Part shown: positions 1 through 11,845 of the stretch, in pieces
Layout of the letters: every line of letters starts with the position of its first letter
Numbering within the stretch: the stretch's first letter is position 1
Source of the DNA: Cycas panzhihuaensis
Taxonomy: Eukaryota; Cycadophyta
Assembly (NCBI GenBank): GCA_023213395.1
Contig: CM041465.1
Location: forward strand, 54,009,741-54,073,740
DNA length: 64,000 nt
Direction of reading: 5' to 3'
Made by a program: the position numbers and the translations under genes
The notes under the pieces: model-generated
Seen by the model: only the letters and a program-made list of their open reading frames with translations
Told to the model about the DNA's origin: nothing
Database searches by the model: none

Positions 1-253
1 ACATCATGGGTGGTCAGACGCCATACACGGTGTCGCGATTCACGAGGAATGCCCCACCGTGAGTCGCCATAGTCAAGTCGTCTTGCTAGGCACATGCGTT
101 ATGAGCAGGCAGACAAACAAATGCATGTATGCAGGTATATGTCAATCAAACTACTCTAAATTACCTTAATTAACATAGGTAAGAAAAGTAAGAACATATA
201 CCTGAACAAACCTGTGTCGATGCGTCTCGAGTCCATTCCCAGTAGCTGGGAAA
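1..253 (-). repeat. LTR fragment of the right-hand gypsy family (old relic)
   Basis: This stretch aligns by eye with about 50313-50553 inside the left LTR of the gypsy element at 48063-64000. Shared landmarks are the 'acgccatac..ggtgtcgc' block, 'aaacaaatgcatgta', 'catatgtcaatcaaa' and 'cctgaacaaacctgtgtcgatgc'. It lies in the same direction as that LTR, so the parent element would also read on the minus strand. Similarity stops at about 253 ('gagtccattcccagtag'). The copy is cut by the window edge, so its other end is unknown. It differs from the later copy mainly by substitutions, consistent with an older insertion. Confidence 0.8.
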
Positions 254-900
254 CATAACTCCATCCTAATATGTTGGTTATACAATCATGTGCCATTAAT
301 GAGACCAGGAGCAGCACTAGGAGAGTTGATTATTATGGATCTAGGGATGAATAGGTCATACATGAGAGCATGGATTCATACCAAGATAGCCATCGTAGCG
401 AGGAGTACTCATAGCCCTCTATTGAGTAAGATGACTAGGAGACAACTAATAAAGGATGCATATGAGGGATTATCGATATGGAGTGATGATGAGGTGGATG
501 TAGTGGAGAGAGGAGCAATAGAAGAGGCTCATATCATTAGTAGAAGGAGAAGGAGAGGTATAGAGAGAGGAGACAAAGGTAGGAGATATAGTAGAGGTGG
601 TGGTGAGATGGGTCAAGGAGGGAGAGAAAGGGCATCAACAAGCAGAGGAGAGGGAGGGAGTCGACAGGTACTCGAGAGGGTAGGTGGAGCATCAGATGGA
701 GATAGGCGAGGTTCCTATAGGGCATGGAGTTAGGATTAGAAGAGGAGTGGGGAAGAGGAGGTGGAACAAGGCAGGTGAGGGAGATACTACCCAAGAGGCT
801 TCCCAAGAGCCTCATAGAGAGGGAGTGCCATAGGTAAAGGAGGAGATGGTAGTGGAACCAACAAGAGGAAGTGAGCTAGCAGGTATGCCAGTTAATTAGT
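254..900 (+). pseudogene. Relic of the gypsy family's plus-strand extra ORF
   Basis: An open frame at 290-733 (147 codons) reads basic and Gly/Arg-rich in its second half, followed by purine-rich DNA to about 840. The stretch DAYEGLSIWSDDE (codons around 450-490) matches in spacing DPYRAVRWASDDP encoded at about 53236-53274 in the antisense region of the gypsy element at 48063-64000. Both are followed by acidic and then Gly/Arg/Ser-rich low-complexity sequence. Together with the LTR fragment just to its left, this makes the region most likely a deletion derivative of the same element: about 2.6 kb that separates the two parts in the later copy is missing here. It is not a host gene as far as I can see. 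Function of the encoded protein is unknown. Confidence 0.45.
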
Positions 901-2039
901 TTTGAATATCTTAAATTATGTTTTCCTTTTGATTATATATTCTCTTCTTAGGAGACTGATCATGATTTATATGTTTTCTATGGACAAATGATAAGAGCAT
1001 GACTCTGGCAGAGGTAAGAAGGACACTAGAGTTTATCTTCTTATATGTACCTATATTGAAAGAGGTTCCAGTATGGAACATGGTAGATCGCACACTCCTA
1101 GTGCACGGTATTAACTATTTTAGTTGTGCACTTTGAGCTCAAGACATGTTCATGGATATGAGAGTAGAGTTGAGACTTTGAGAGTTAGAGCTTAGGATAA
1201 CTGAGGATGAGGGATGTTATCTATATAGAATGATGTTGGAACAAGTGAGAGTGTAAGTTACTCTATTTGGGAGTACTAAAAAGTAGTAGGGATGATATCT
1301 TCCACTACGTAGGGAGTCTACATATGGATAGACTCCAGACAAAGGAGAGAGGACAGATCAAGGATCACATAAGAGATTTCATCAGGGCTTACAAAGATGA
1401 GTATATTATATATATATAGGGATAGGAGGTAGATGTGAGACATTTTGTGAGCCTTAATTATTGTATCATAAGTCACATAAGTGACAGATATACTATATTT
1501 TCTTACATATGTATATACTGATTACTTTTCTTGAAAACTTGTGTGTGATGGATGATTAACTCTGAACTCTTTTCCCCCCTTTATCCCCAATTTATGAATT
1601 AAGCATAATATACATTTATAAGTGTGATGGTCTATAAAAACATATAATAATTTTATAAATATTCTTTTTTATTCTTTTGTCAATTTTTTTTTTTGATTTT
1701 TCACTGGTATGCACATGATAGTTTATATTCATTCTAACCGCAAAGAGATTTTAAAAAGAAAAGATTATAAGGAGTAATGAAATATAGAAAATGAATAAAA
1801 GATAATGAGTAGATGAAAGGCTTACTAATTCTATTTCTATAAACATAAAACCATCTAAAATAAAAAGTAATAGGTTTATAAAAGTAGAAAATGGAATAAT
1901 ATAAGTTTGTCAAAAGAAAAAACTCACATGATTCATATCATACTCCTGTTAGATTATATAAATATAGAGTAAAACCCATATTCATATACTATATCATAAA
2001 AAAAAACATGTTGTTTACAGAAAGAAAGAATAATCTTAC
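901..2039. other. AT-rich stretch without recognisable gene
   Basis: Only short frames broken by stops are present. Small TA tracts occur near 1405-1420. The first 600 bases may continue the gypsy relic on the left, but I cannot align them to the later copy. Nothing else is recognised. Confidence 0.5.
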
Positions 2040-4405
2040 TTGATAAACAATTAGTTTTTTGAGTATATTAGGTTCCTCATTGGCTCCTTCTAGGGATAAG
2101 AAGCTTTTATGATCTTGCTCCCTATCAAGATCCTCCATAACCCAAGATTCCCATGTGGGTCCATCCTTTCAAATATTTCATTTCATTCTTAACCCTATAA
2201 TCTTAACCTTCATGCTACTTAAACCTTTATCTTAAAAAACTAGTAGTTTATACTCTTTATAGAGTGGTAGTTTATACGTATTCCTTAGTGGGGTGCCCCT
2301 TGCCAAAAAATGAAAGTCAATGAAAGTAATCATCCGAGATAGAAGAGACACGAGCATACTACATAGTGACTAAAGAAAATAATGACAACAATGATAAAGC
2401 CTAATGGCAAAAGAAAATGAGTCGTGAAGAGTTCACTTGATATATCTGAACTAGCTAATAGACTACAATATGAGAATTAGAATATATGATGATGGGTCTA
2501 AGATAAGAGTGAGAGATATCGAATAAGTCTCTAATGATAGCAAAATATGACTTTATTATTAGTTGGTCTAAGTATAATTAGGCTAGTGGAGAGGAGAGGA
2601 TTTTCCATTCCAAGCAGTAATAGATGGTCTTTCATTACCTCCACTACCTCCATCAGTGAGTATACTCAATGCCATAGGAAGATAGGATTGGTATTTGGAG
2701 ATGGTGTAATTAATGAAAGAGGGTGTAGGAATCAATTAATAAGGAGATGGTAATAAATGGAAAAGATTCTAACTATATTAAAGAAAAAGAGAAAACATAA
2801 TTAAAATAACTATGATCAACAAGAATAAAAGGTGTCAAGTAGGGTTTGATCATAATTGAGGCTACAATGGACCCAAGCAACTAGACCAAAAAATCTTGAA
2901 TGACTCATCCAAATAGACCCAATCTACTACAAGAATAGGTGGGCATGAAGTTGCTATGTGATTTACCCCAGATTATAAGAGGGTGATAATAATATACTTT
3001 TTTTTAATTGATTTTTTCTTTTTTTTTTAAATTATTTTTTTCCTTTTTATTTATTTATTTTCATCTTTCATTTTTTTTTAAATAAGAACAAAATTATAAT
3101 AATTCAATTATGAAGTTTTCTTACTTAATACATTAAGAATTTATCCTTTTCAATGGAATACAAGATGAAAGAGACCAATCTCATGAAGGATTAATTTATG
3201 TAAAAGAAAGGAAATCAAAATCATAGTGTCTCCAAATATAAAGGGAAGGCGATAGAATGATCACTCACTTCATAATGTAGATAGAGAGAACCGAGGATAA
3301 TAAAAACAATTAAAAGAAAATAGTAGCTGATATATGACCAAGAATGAATCCTCAGGATGATGGACTAATACATAGAAGTATGATCTAAACAAATGATAAA
3401 GTGTTTGAAGTTGATGAACCAATCTCTCTTTTCAAGGATAAAAATAAATGATAAGACTAGGGGCCTAAATTCTCTCTTGAACATAGAGATCAAAAGAGAA
3501 GAAGACCAAAACCTCAAAAAAGAGTGCCTATAATCAACACAAATGTTAGATGGAGTAAAAGACTTATATGACCATGAGTAAGACTTTGATGAAAGCAAGA
3601 ACAACTCAAGAGGAGATGAGAAAAGGCTAAAGAAAGGAATTGCCTATAGTTTTAGATCCTTAGGTAAGAAAAAAGATTCAAAGCCATAGTTTAGCCTCAT
3701 TATAGAGACTAAAAGTCTACTATAGTTTACACTCTTTAGCAGATGAATTTTTTGAAGTCATAGTTTATACTCATTATGGAGTCATGGTGGGAAAAAGGTC
3801 ATTTGGATCAATAAGAACTCTATCTTGATCAAAAAAAGCTTCAACAAAGGAGATTATCTCAAAGCTTGTTGTGTAAGTGAGAAACTAGTTATCAAAGTAC
3901 AAAGGAAAAAGCAATTGAATTGGGTGATTTATAATGGTAGAAGGGGCCACAACATGGTGTAATCACCCTATGTTATCATCATCCTGAGTGAAACCAAAAG
4001 GTAATTATTTGAATGAATCCTTAGACTAACTATTCTCCTCAGGGATAAAGTCCAATAAAGGTCTTGGTTTACTAGCTATCCTTGAAATAATAAAATAAGA
4101 CCCTCCCAATGACATCAATTTCCTTTCTTGAAAGGGAAAAAGAATTAACTCATTGAGGATGAATTCTTTAAGGCTAAAAAGGATGTAAAGCTTTAGGGAA
4201 AAAGAAGATATTACCTAATTTAAAATGGTTTTAGTCTTAAAAGCATAGTGCAGAAAATAATTATGAGCTAGGGGTGGGCTATATGGAATTAACTGACAAT
4301 AATGATTAGGGTGAATTGAATGAATATATAGTAGAAGTTTTAGTAGGGATATAATCGAAGGTAAGGCAAACACTTATGAAATCATATCCAATGCTTGTTG
4401 TGGAG
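2040..4405. other. AT-rich stretch without recognisable gene
   Basis: No frame resembles a known protein. T-rich runs lie at 2998-3080. A short motif resembling 'tagtttatactc.ttat' recurs near 2245-2280 and 3710-3775, with related sequence near 42790-43000, so this is probably degenerate repeat DNA. It may include the lost downstream part of the minus-strand gypsy whose gag and LTR lie just to the right, but no pol motif is visible. Confidence 0.45.
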
Positions 4406-4639
4406 TAAGTGAAATAAATATAGATATAATAGATGTGCCACCCCTAACCAAGATGGGGGAAAGATTGAGTGAATGAAATCTAACCCCTAAATACACATGT
4501 GGAGTAGATTGATTAATAGTAGAAATAGACAAATCAATCTCAACATCTTGGGATTGAATCTCTTCCTTGAATGACTTATATATAGTAAATTTTGAAGAAT
4601 AACTCTCATATTGAATAAGCTAAGGTCATCAAAGTATGA

Positions 4640-5650
4640 CCTCTTAAGGTGTTTGCAATTCAAAACTAGTAGGACACTCAATAAGGAGTTTAGAAACCTC
4701 ATCAATAAAAGTGTCAATATCATGCTCATGAGAAAGCTTAACAAGCCAACTCAAAGAGTGGCAAAAAGTCTCAATGGATAGCTCTTCATTAAGGATGAAA
4801 GATGAGTTAATAGGAGGTCCTAGGACCTCATTATTATCAAAGGAATGAGAGCCCTTATCCTCAGGATGAGAGTCAATTTTAGGAAAAGACAAATCCAAAA
4901 AGGACTCACTACCTAACTCATGGAGAGGTATAAAAGAATATATAGTGTTGTCGATAGGGAAGTTACCAATAGCACCGATGGCAATCGATGACCGTTCATC
5001 CTACTGTAATATGAAGGGAGTAGTGGAAGGCATCGATTAGACAACTACCTCTATAGGACATGAACTAGCTCTATATTCTTTTGATAGAATTCAACTTGAG
5101 TGTATGATTATGCTAAGCATTTTAGGACTAGTATTGGGAGGCTCAACCTAGTAAGAAACTGGTGAAGATAAAACCATATGTTGATGGGTTCATTATATAA
5201 CAAATCACTAGATTTAATTGAGCAGGTCTTTAGAAATTTCAGGAGTATATGATGCATTAAGATCCAAGTAATATTTCTTAAAATCTTTTACAAATTCATT
5301 ATCCATTGGTCTAATCGCAAGAAGGGCCTTTTATTCCACCGAAAAAGGAAAAGTGACATCAAATTCACTTATAAAGACATCCATCAATTATTGAAATGAG
5401 AAAATTTAATTCTAAGGTAATTGGTAAAACCACATGAGTGCACTACCTCACAATGTCCTTAAGAAAAGTCTTATCAATAAAAGATCATTAGGCATATGAT
5501 AAGCATATGCAAAAGCAAATTTCTCAATGTGCCTTGAAGGATCTTGTCTTGGTATCCCCTTAAATATAAGCAACATAAGAATGTAAGAGGGAAGTCTATA
5601 AAGGATAACCTCATATGAAAAAATCCTCTTCTTATAGATAAGGTTATCTA
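4640..5650 (-). pseudogene. Ty3/gypsy gag relic, copy 1
   Basis: Reading the minus strand from about 5640 gives a broken Retrotrans_gag-type (PF03732) domain. Visible landmarks in order are IPRQDPSRHIEKFAFAY, then GSALMWFYQLP (the family's 'GSAxxWF..LP' block), then MDNEFVKDFKKYYLDL (the family's 'E.V..F..RF' helix). Several in-frame stops interrupt it. Further downstream an 84-codon open stretch (4898-4644), rich in Ser, Glu and Asp, probably encodes the gag C-terminal region. No protease or RT follows. The orientation agrees with the PBS and LTR immediately to the right. The same relic recurs in copy 2. Confidence 0.65.
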
Positions 5651-5750
5651 TAAGCGATATGCTTGTACAAGAAAAGGATGATTAGAATAGGTTTCTAAGT
5701 TAAGAATGGGTTGTACTTTCTATCACTTTAAACAAGAAAATAAATAGTAA

Positions 5751-5768
5751 TCCCTAGTATTGGTGCCA
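5751..5768 (-). promoter_or_regulatory. Degenerate Asp-type primer-binding site
   Basis: On the minus strand this reads TGGCACCAATACTAGGGA. It resembles the Asp-tRNA type PBS common in plant gypsy elements at both ends (TGGC.CC and GGGA) but is degenerate in the middle. It lies between the gag relic and the LTR relic, where a PBS belongs. Confidence 0.45.
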
Positions 5769-5779
5769 AAAAGATGGCA

Positions 5780-6266
5780 TGATTCAGTTAGACCTAAACC
5801 AAATATCTCCTAACTAGTGGTACGTTTCCTCTATTTGAAGTCTAAGCTAAGAGATAAGAAGCCTAGGAGAACCAAAAGAACCACTTTTTCCAACTCCTAA
5901 AAAGGAGTCTCAACCTGATAATATCATTTAATAAAGGTATAAATGAATGATGTAATAAAAGGATAGGATGTGAGGGGGTGATTGAATCCACTAGTCTAAC
6001 ATAATTAGATGGAGGAGTTCTCAGTTCAAGATTATGCTAACAATATCTCTTGTGTCCTTCCTTGGGATTCCTTTCCTCCTATTCTTTCAATCTTTTGAGT
6101 TTTATTAAAATGAAGGAGAAGGGCTAAGTGATGGAAAGGTTTTTCTCTTCTTTTTTATTTTATTTATTTTTTATTAAATGAAATGAAAACACAAGAACAA
6201 TCAACAAAACTACAAGATCTATCCACCTTTCTTTCAATACATAAATAAGAAAACTAAATGCATGTG

Positions 6267-6306
<40 letters not shown>

Positions 6307-6682
6307 AAGATGAAACACACTAATAAAGAATATGAAATTACTTCCTTTAGATGTAATAGACACTTTTTGATGAGTAATAAACTAGCAGGAAATACAACTA
6401 ATACCAAATGCAACTATGTATATAAATTACCAAGAAGTTCAATAATATGTAATGTTTATGCGAAGCTTTTATTCCAATCACATACTATCATCTTTTCGAA
6501 AAATGTTTCTAAGATAAAAAGAGAGGTTTTAAAGATTTACTTATGCTGTAATGAATGATATTCAGACCATAAAGTTACATGCAATCAATCATTACCAAGT
6601 CATCATTTACAAACAAGCAATAAACTGAAGAATAAAGAGATTCTATCACAAATAGAGTCTTTTGGATACCAAAGGATCCTTA
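5780..6682 (-). repeat. Gypsy LTR relic, copy 1 (5' LTR of the minus-strand gag)
   Basis: Sequence to the right of the PBS, starting TGATTCAGTTAG on the plus strand, is collinear with 11937-12846 in copy 2 and contains no coding potential. It carries a TA microsatellite at 6268-6302. It ends where the next LTR begins at 6683. I cannot see the matching 3' LTR, so the exact right boundary is inferred from the neighbouring element. Confidence 0.5.
6268..6302. repeat. (TA)n microsatellite
   Basis: Uninterrupted TA dinucleotides. The counterpart in copy 2 (about 12425-12465) is shorter and carries an added CA stretch, so the locus has mutated independently since the duplication. The apparent peptide of Ile-Tyr repeats across it is not a gene. 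Confidence 0.95.
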
Positions 6683-7115
6683 TGTTAAAATATAATGTTT
6701 AATGTATATGGTATATACATATACTTCCCACCATTCACCTACTTTGAGTTGTATGATATGCACATATATCCATGCTATCTGACTATTGGATGATGTAGCA
6801 TCTTATTATATTTGATAGGCTACTCATGAGATGATTATCACTATATATATGTACTCTCACCACTTAAGAACTTGGAAAAGGAGTGAGAAAGGTTGAAGAT
6901 TTGGAGATGTAAACTTTATGATTATAAGTGGAGTCCTAACTCCACCTTCTCCCATGTTTTTTTCCACACTAGTTTTTTCACATATAGATCTTGGTGTCCA
7001 TCTTATGGTGATGATTATATTTAATGATGCTTACTTTACTTTACATTCATATTAAATAATTCTCTATATGTACATACTCATGAGTTCATATTATTGCATC
7101 TTTATATTTTTAATA
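6683..7115 (+). repeat. 5' LTR of the non-coding element, copy 1
   Basis: Begins TGTTAAAATATAATG and ends 'ttttaata' (ancestrally ACA, as kept in copy 2 at 13279 and in the 21751 copy). It contains 'tatcactatatatatgtactctc', the TA tract in which the 3' LTR was later hit by the copia insertion. Length 433 bp, matching 12847-13279. Confidence 0.85.
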
Positions 7116-7128
7116 TGGTATCAGAGCC
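7116..7128 (+). promoter_or_regulatory. Primer-binding site, initiator-Met tRNA type
   Basis: TGGTATCAGAGCC directly abuts the LTR. It is complementary to the 3' end of plant initiator-Met tRNA, the usual primer of copia and many other plant LTR elements. The equivalent site in copy 2 (13280-13292) is damaged (TAGTATAAGAACC). Confidence 0.85.
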
Positions 7129-10100
7129 ATGTATGTATATTTTAACATGGCTTTAGAGCAATCTTGTTACCCTTTTTTTAAACATAGTATCAGAGTTGTG
7201 TTGCATCCAAGTCGTTATGGTGAGGTGAAGATCCTACTAATCAAGATTCAAGCCTATTGAGCCTATGATAAGAGCCATTTATGAAGAATTTTTTATTGAG
7301 CTAATTATATGCATATGCTAGTGATATATGATACTGTTTATAGGACAAATAGAGCTATTCAAGCCATATATAGGACATATATAGATGATACTAATGGTAA
7401 GTTTATTTGGTATTTTATGTAGACATATATTTTATACATGTTGGATCCATATTCTATAGAACATGCAGGTATTCATAGTAGTCCATAAATATTATATTTA
7501 GTCCATAAGTGAAGGCTTTTACGAGTGTCCCTTAACAGATTTACTATCACTCATGGATCTTCCTAAAGGTTTTTGCAAGTGTCTTATAATGAGATTTACT
7601 ACCAGGATAAGGACAATTCATCGGTGTGCATGAAGAAGGAATCAAGCATATATAACACCCTATTGATAGGTATTTTAGTGATAATATAAAAGGTATGTGG
7701 TAGATTTTATTACAGTGAAAAATGCTTAAGATATATAAAGGCATGATTATATTTTATTGGTGGATTTACATTGAGGGTATGACTACTTGGGTTGTGACTG
7801 AATGTTAAACCCTAAATGATGACATGATTAATTTATATAAAACACTTTGTTGGATGGTTTGATTATATGATGGTATACATGACGATCTATTTAATGGCAT
7901 ATGAGTAATATTATATGGCATATTATATGTTTGATATTATGACCAAACATGGAAACTAGCTGTCTACCACACTCTTCTAAGATGCAGAATAGAGATAAAT
8001 AATATTTCTAGGAGTAACCATAGTTGTGTAACAAACCCTACCTGTAACACATGAATGTTATATAAATTTTAAATCATGATTTTAATCTTACAAAACTCTT
8101 AAAGACATGGAGGTATGTTTGATTGTAATAATCATGTAAATATACAAACCCTATAGGGATTATATGATGTTGTTGCCAGCTAGATGGCATCACTTATAAG
8201 GGAAGAGATAGGGATATCATCAACCTTACCATCACAGAAGTGACACCAACACAGATCTTGCCACCCCCCCTAAGTTGCCTCTTTATAAGAATGATGTTTA
8301 GATGCCTTCTAGATAATATACAATGGCGCTATACCCATGATGCCATATGGTTTCAACTCAAAATAGAGCCTGAGTTAGCCATAACCCACACTTGCTTACC
8401 CCTAAAGTTACAGATTGTAGATCATAGCCATACATGCATAAAGATTATGGAGTAATGTTTAAACCCTTGCTACTTACACATGGACAAAATATCCATGATT
8501 ACAAACTCATCCCTGTTGATACCACTACATATAAGGATTGTAAGTTTGATGTCATATCTATATCATTGATGTATGTATTACACCATGTTCTTCATGTATA
8601 ATTAGCAACTACAAATGAAGAGAATTTAACCAATAAGGCATCACCCAATCTGGTTGTCTATTATAGAGCTACATATATTTACTCATCACCCTACCATGCC
8701 TATGATGATTGTGCAAATTTGATTTAGTCATAGATAGAGATATTATATTTTTAAAATAAAATTTTGAAACACTTTAAAAAATTGTGTTTAGATTGCTTCA
8801 TTTAATTAGATTGCATAAAATTTTTAGATCTGATTTAGCCTCTTTAGATTGATAGGTGGTCATATAGAGATATAATATGATTGGGGGCTAGCAATTAAAG
8901 GGGAAAAACTTCAAATATCAATAAACTAAATTGCATACTTTTTGACTTTTTTAATTTTATATTTGGTATTTGATAAAATTTTAGATCTATCACCAATTTC
9001 TAAAGGACCACATACTTTTTCATGGTATACTAGCACATTTTGCACCATAACTCATCACTCATATATTAGAATCAGATGTCATATGTTGTGTTGGAAAGTA
9101 GACTTTGAGATGGTCACAACGAGTGGTCAGATGACCTACTTTGAATAGTAGAAGATAGAGAAAATTAGGGTAAATTTGATGCAAAAGCTTCAAACCTCAG
9201 TTTAGATGAATTTGTTATTAGTTTTTAGGAAAATTTTAGTAAATTATAATGTTTTTCATGGCTCCAAACATAATGATTAAGTTATCTTTAAGGAATGATG
9301 GATGAAAATTATAGTTTGGTTTAAAATTAAGCATATTTAGACTCATTTATGACATTTTGAGGCCCATTTTAGTTGGAAAATTTCACTAAGTGAAAAAGAC
9401 TTGATAAAGTTATTATATGAGACATCCTTGATATATTGGTTGTTTATTTCTCCCTTCATAATATTACATTTAGTTTAGCAAATGACAAAAATCCTAACCA
9501 AACATACAAATTGCTTGGATATTAAACTAATTTATGTTATCTAGTTAGATGTTGAGTATAATTACCTTGTTATAATTAACTTACCATGGCTAAGTAGTTC
9601 GACATGATCCTAGAGTTGATTGTTCAAGATGATCCAACTATTAATTTGATCTAGTTGATGAAATTTTATTGGTCTTACAAGCAATTTGGAAGGATGATAA
9701 ACCATATATTTGAAGCAATTTCCTAATGAACTAGAGATTACAAAAGTTGGTCACCCAAGTATTTTGATAGATGGATATTATTTTATATGGACTCAGATAT
9801 CACTTTATTTGATTTGATGGTCAACTTAATGTAGATTGAAAGTAGCAACTACATAGATGAAGATATGAAGATGTGCACAAAACACTTCATATATGTTAGT
9901 TTATATAGGTTGATGCTTGATGGAGACAAGCATATAGTTATATGTCTTTTACAGGTTATAGATGATTTTGGTGATTTTATGTGGAAACTCTACCTGAAAG
10001 AGAGCCTACAGTGTAATGAATTCACTTATAACATATAGGACATAGGAAATAAGTTATAGGATATAGGATACATGAAACAGGTTATAAGATATAGGTTATT

Positions 10101-10220
10101 TACAGATTACATGTGATACTGCATACATAATATAGGTTACAGGTACAACTTATAGGTTCTAGTATACAAGATAAAGACATGAAGACTCAAGATCAAGATT
10201 TAGGGATATTAAACATTATA
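7129..10220 (+). other. Internal region of the non-coding element, copy 1
   Basis: About 3.1 kb, AT-rich, with stops in all frames. No gag, protease, RT or integrase motif is visible. A second damaged 'ggtatcagagttg' occurs near 7188. Sequence at about 9500-9850 resembles 44370-44790, showing a diverged relative elsewhere in the window. Confidence 0.7.
10026..10160. repeat. Degenerate short tandem repeats before the PPT
   Basis: Repeated variants of 'tataggatatagg' and 'ataggttat' in a purine- and TA-rich background, just upstream of the polypurine tract. The same array is present in copy 2 at about 16203-16336. Confidence 0.6.
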
Positions 10221-10226
10221 GGGGGG
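10221..10226 (+). promoter_or_regulatory. Polypurine tract of the non-coding element
   Basis: 'ataGGGGGG' sits immediately before the TG of the 3' LTR, the position expected for plus-strand priming. It is conserved in copy 2 at 16397-16402. Confidence 0.8.
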
Positions 10227-10377
10227 TGTTAAAACATAATGTTTACTATATATGATATACACATACACTTCCCATCATTCGCCTACTTCGAGATATGTGA
10301 GATGCATATATATCCATGCTATCCCACTATTGGATCATGTAGTGGCTCATTATATTTGATAAGCTACTAATGAGGTG

Positions 10378-10425
<48 letters not shown>
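10227..10425 (+). repeat. 3' LTR of the non-coding element, copy 1 (interrupted)
   Basis: Starts TGTTAAAACATAATG and follows the 5' LTR up to its TA tract, here expanded to about 40 bases. The rest of this LTR is missing because the next LTR starts inside the tract and the tandem duplication breakpoint lies beyond it. The remaining part is found at 21483-21751. Confidence 0.85.
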
Positions 10426-10431
<6 letters not shown>

Positions 10432-10759
10432 GATTAATGTTCTTCACCCCACTCCCACCTTAGAAACTTGTGAGTGCATACATGTTAATGGTAAGTTAGG
10501 TGAGTTTATTTAAATATTAAGTTATGCATTATTTTATATTTGTTTAAATTTTAGAGGTTGAGGAGGTTTCCCTCCTCCCTCACAACTATATATTCTATGG
10601 GATTCTAAACCCTAGTGTTCTTCAACACCACCTACTTTGGAATATTTATATACTCTTTAACTATGACTTGAATATAGTGATGTATTTCAAATACATTTTT
10701 AATATGGATGGAGATCAATGTTTATTTGCTCTACTCTACTTTCTACTACATTTCTAACA
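10426..10759 (+). repeat. LTR of the small copia element, copy 1 (left over from the duplication)
   Basis: 334 bp, matching the LTRs at 16630-16963 and 21149-21482. It is followed by TGGTATCATAGC (10762-10773), a PBS with one change, and a few leader bases to 10786. It looks like a solo LTR, but the attached PBS shows it is the 5' LTR of an element truncated by the duplication junction. Confidence 0.85.
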
Positions 10760-10776
10760 TTTGGTATCATAGCATA

Positions 10777-10795
10777 GATCTTGGCCCAATTAAGT
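10777..10795. other. Tandem duplication junction
   Basis: Leader sequence ending 'gatcttggcc' joins 'taagtgaaat' of the unit start, with 'caat' between them. The undisturbed right side is at 16981-17000 and the undisturbed left side at 4400-4416. No long homology is visible at the join, so end-joining or replication-based duplication is more likely than recombination between long repeats. Confidence 0.8.
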
Positions 10796-10830
10796 GAAAT
10801 AAGTATAGATATAATAGATGTGCCATGTAG

Positions 10831-11845
10831 GACACTCAATAAGGACTTTAGAAACCTCATCAATAAAAGTGTCAATATCATGCTCATGAGAAAGCTTAAC
10901 AAGCCAACTCAAAGAATGGCAAAAAGTCTCAATAGATAACTCTTCATTAAGGATGAAAGATGAGTTAATAGGAGGTCCTAGGACCTCATTATCATTAAAG
11001 GAATGAGAGCCCTTATCCTAAGGATAAGAGTTAATTTTAGGAAAAGACAAATCCAAAAAGGACTCACCACCTGACTCATGGAGAGGTATAAAAGAATATA
11101 TAGTGTTGTCGATAGGGAAGTTACCAATAGCGTTGATGGCAATCGATGACCCTTCATCCTACTGTAATGTGAAGGGAGTAGTGGAAGACATCGATTGGAC
11201 AACTACCTCTATAGGACATGAACTAGCTCCATATTCTTTTGATAGAATTCAACTTGAGTGTATGATTGTGCTAAGCATTTCAGGACTATTATTGGAAGGC
11301 TCAACTTGGTAAGAAATTGGTGAAGATAAAACCATATGTTGATGGGTTTATTATATAACAAATCACTAGATTTGATTTAGTAGGTCTTTAGAAATTTGAG
11401 GATTATATGATGCATTAAGATCCAAGTAATATTTCTTAAAATCTTTTATAGATTTATTATCCATTGGTCTAATCGTAAGAAGGGCCTTTTGTTCCACCGA
11501 AAAAGGACAAGTGACATCAAATTCACTTATAAAGACATCCATCAATTATTGAAATGAGAAAATTTAATTCTAAGGTAATTGGTAAAACCACATGAGTGCA
11601 CTACCTCACAATGTCCTTGAGAAAAGTCTTATCAATAAAATATCATTAGGCATATAATAAGCATATGCAAAAGCAAATTTCTCAATGTGCCTTGAAGGAT
11701 CTTGTTTTGGTATCCCCTTAAATATAAACAACATAAGAATGTAAGAGGGAAGGCTATAAAGGATAACCTCATATGAAAAACACTCTTCTTATAAATAAGG
11801 TTATCTATAAGCGATGTGCTTGTACAAGAAAATGATGATCTCAAT
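10831..11845 (-). pseudogene. Ty3/gypsy gag relic, copy 2
   Basis: Duplicate of the gag relic at 4640-5650, carrying the same Retrotrans_gag landmarks on the minus strand and its own additional changes. The gag C-terminal part is shortened by the 230-base deletion at the left end of this copy. The PBS relic lies at about 11908-11925. Confidence 0.6.

Larger units (their letters stand above)
6683..10425 (+). mobile_element. Non-coding LTR retrotransposon (LARD-like), copy 1
   Basis: A 433-bp 5' LTR (6683-7115, TGTTAAAATATAATG start) is followed directly by a PBS, an internal region of about 3.1 kb without any gag or pol similarity, a G-run PPT (10221-10226) and the start of a 3' LTR at 10227. 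The 3' LTR is cut at a TA tract by another LTR. Structural signals are good and coding capacity is nil, which fits a large retrotransposon derivative mobilised in trans. The partner supplying proteins is not identified. Confidence 0.75.
4406..10786. repeat. 6.4-kb tandem duplication, copy 1
   Basis: The unit starts at 'taagtgaaata' (4406) and ends at 'gatcttggcc' (10777-10786). It is followed after four bases (caat) by a second copy at 10791-16990 in the same orientation. The copies are collinear throughout, with roughly one difference every 15-25 bases. Contents in order: gypsy gag relic, gypsy LTR relic, non-coding LTR element, and the 5' LTR plus PBS of a small copia. The right breakpoint falls inside the copia leader, so the duplication happened after the copia inserted. 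Confidence 0.9.

Noticed and set aside
290-733. Possible host gene for a Gly/Arg-rich protein
   Set aside because: Flanked by LTR sequence and similar to the antisense ORF of the gypsy element, so a transposon relic is the simpler reading.
6262-6558. 98-codon frame beginning with Ile-Tyr repeats
   Set aside because: Translation of a TA microsatellite and gypsy LTR; not collinear as an open frame in the duplicate copy.
7116-7128. tRNA-like sequences at several positions
   Set aside because: They are 12-13 base primer-binding sites next to LTRs; no cloverleaf or internal A/B boxes accompany them, so no tRNA genes are called.
10026-10160. CRISPR-like or regular satellite array
   Set aside because: Repeat units vary in length and sequence and there are no uniform spacers; it is a short degenerate array inside a retrotransposon.
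10426-10759. Simple solo LTR
   Set aside because: A PBS and leader bases follow it and the tandem duplication junction explains the missing remainder, so it did not arise by LTR-LTR recombination.
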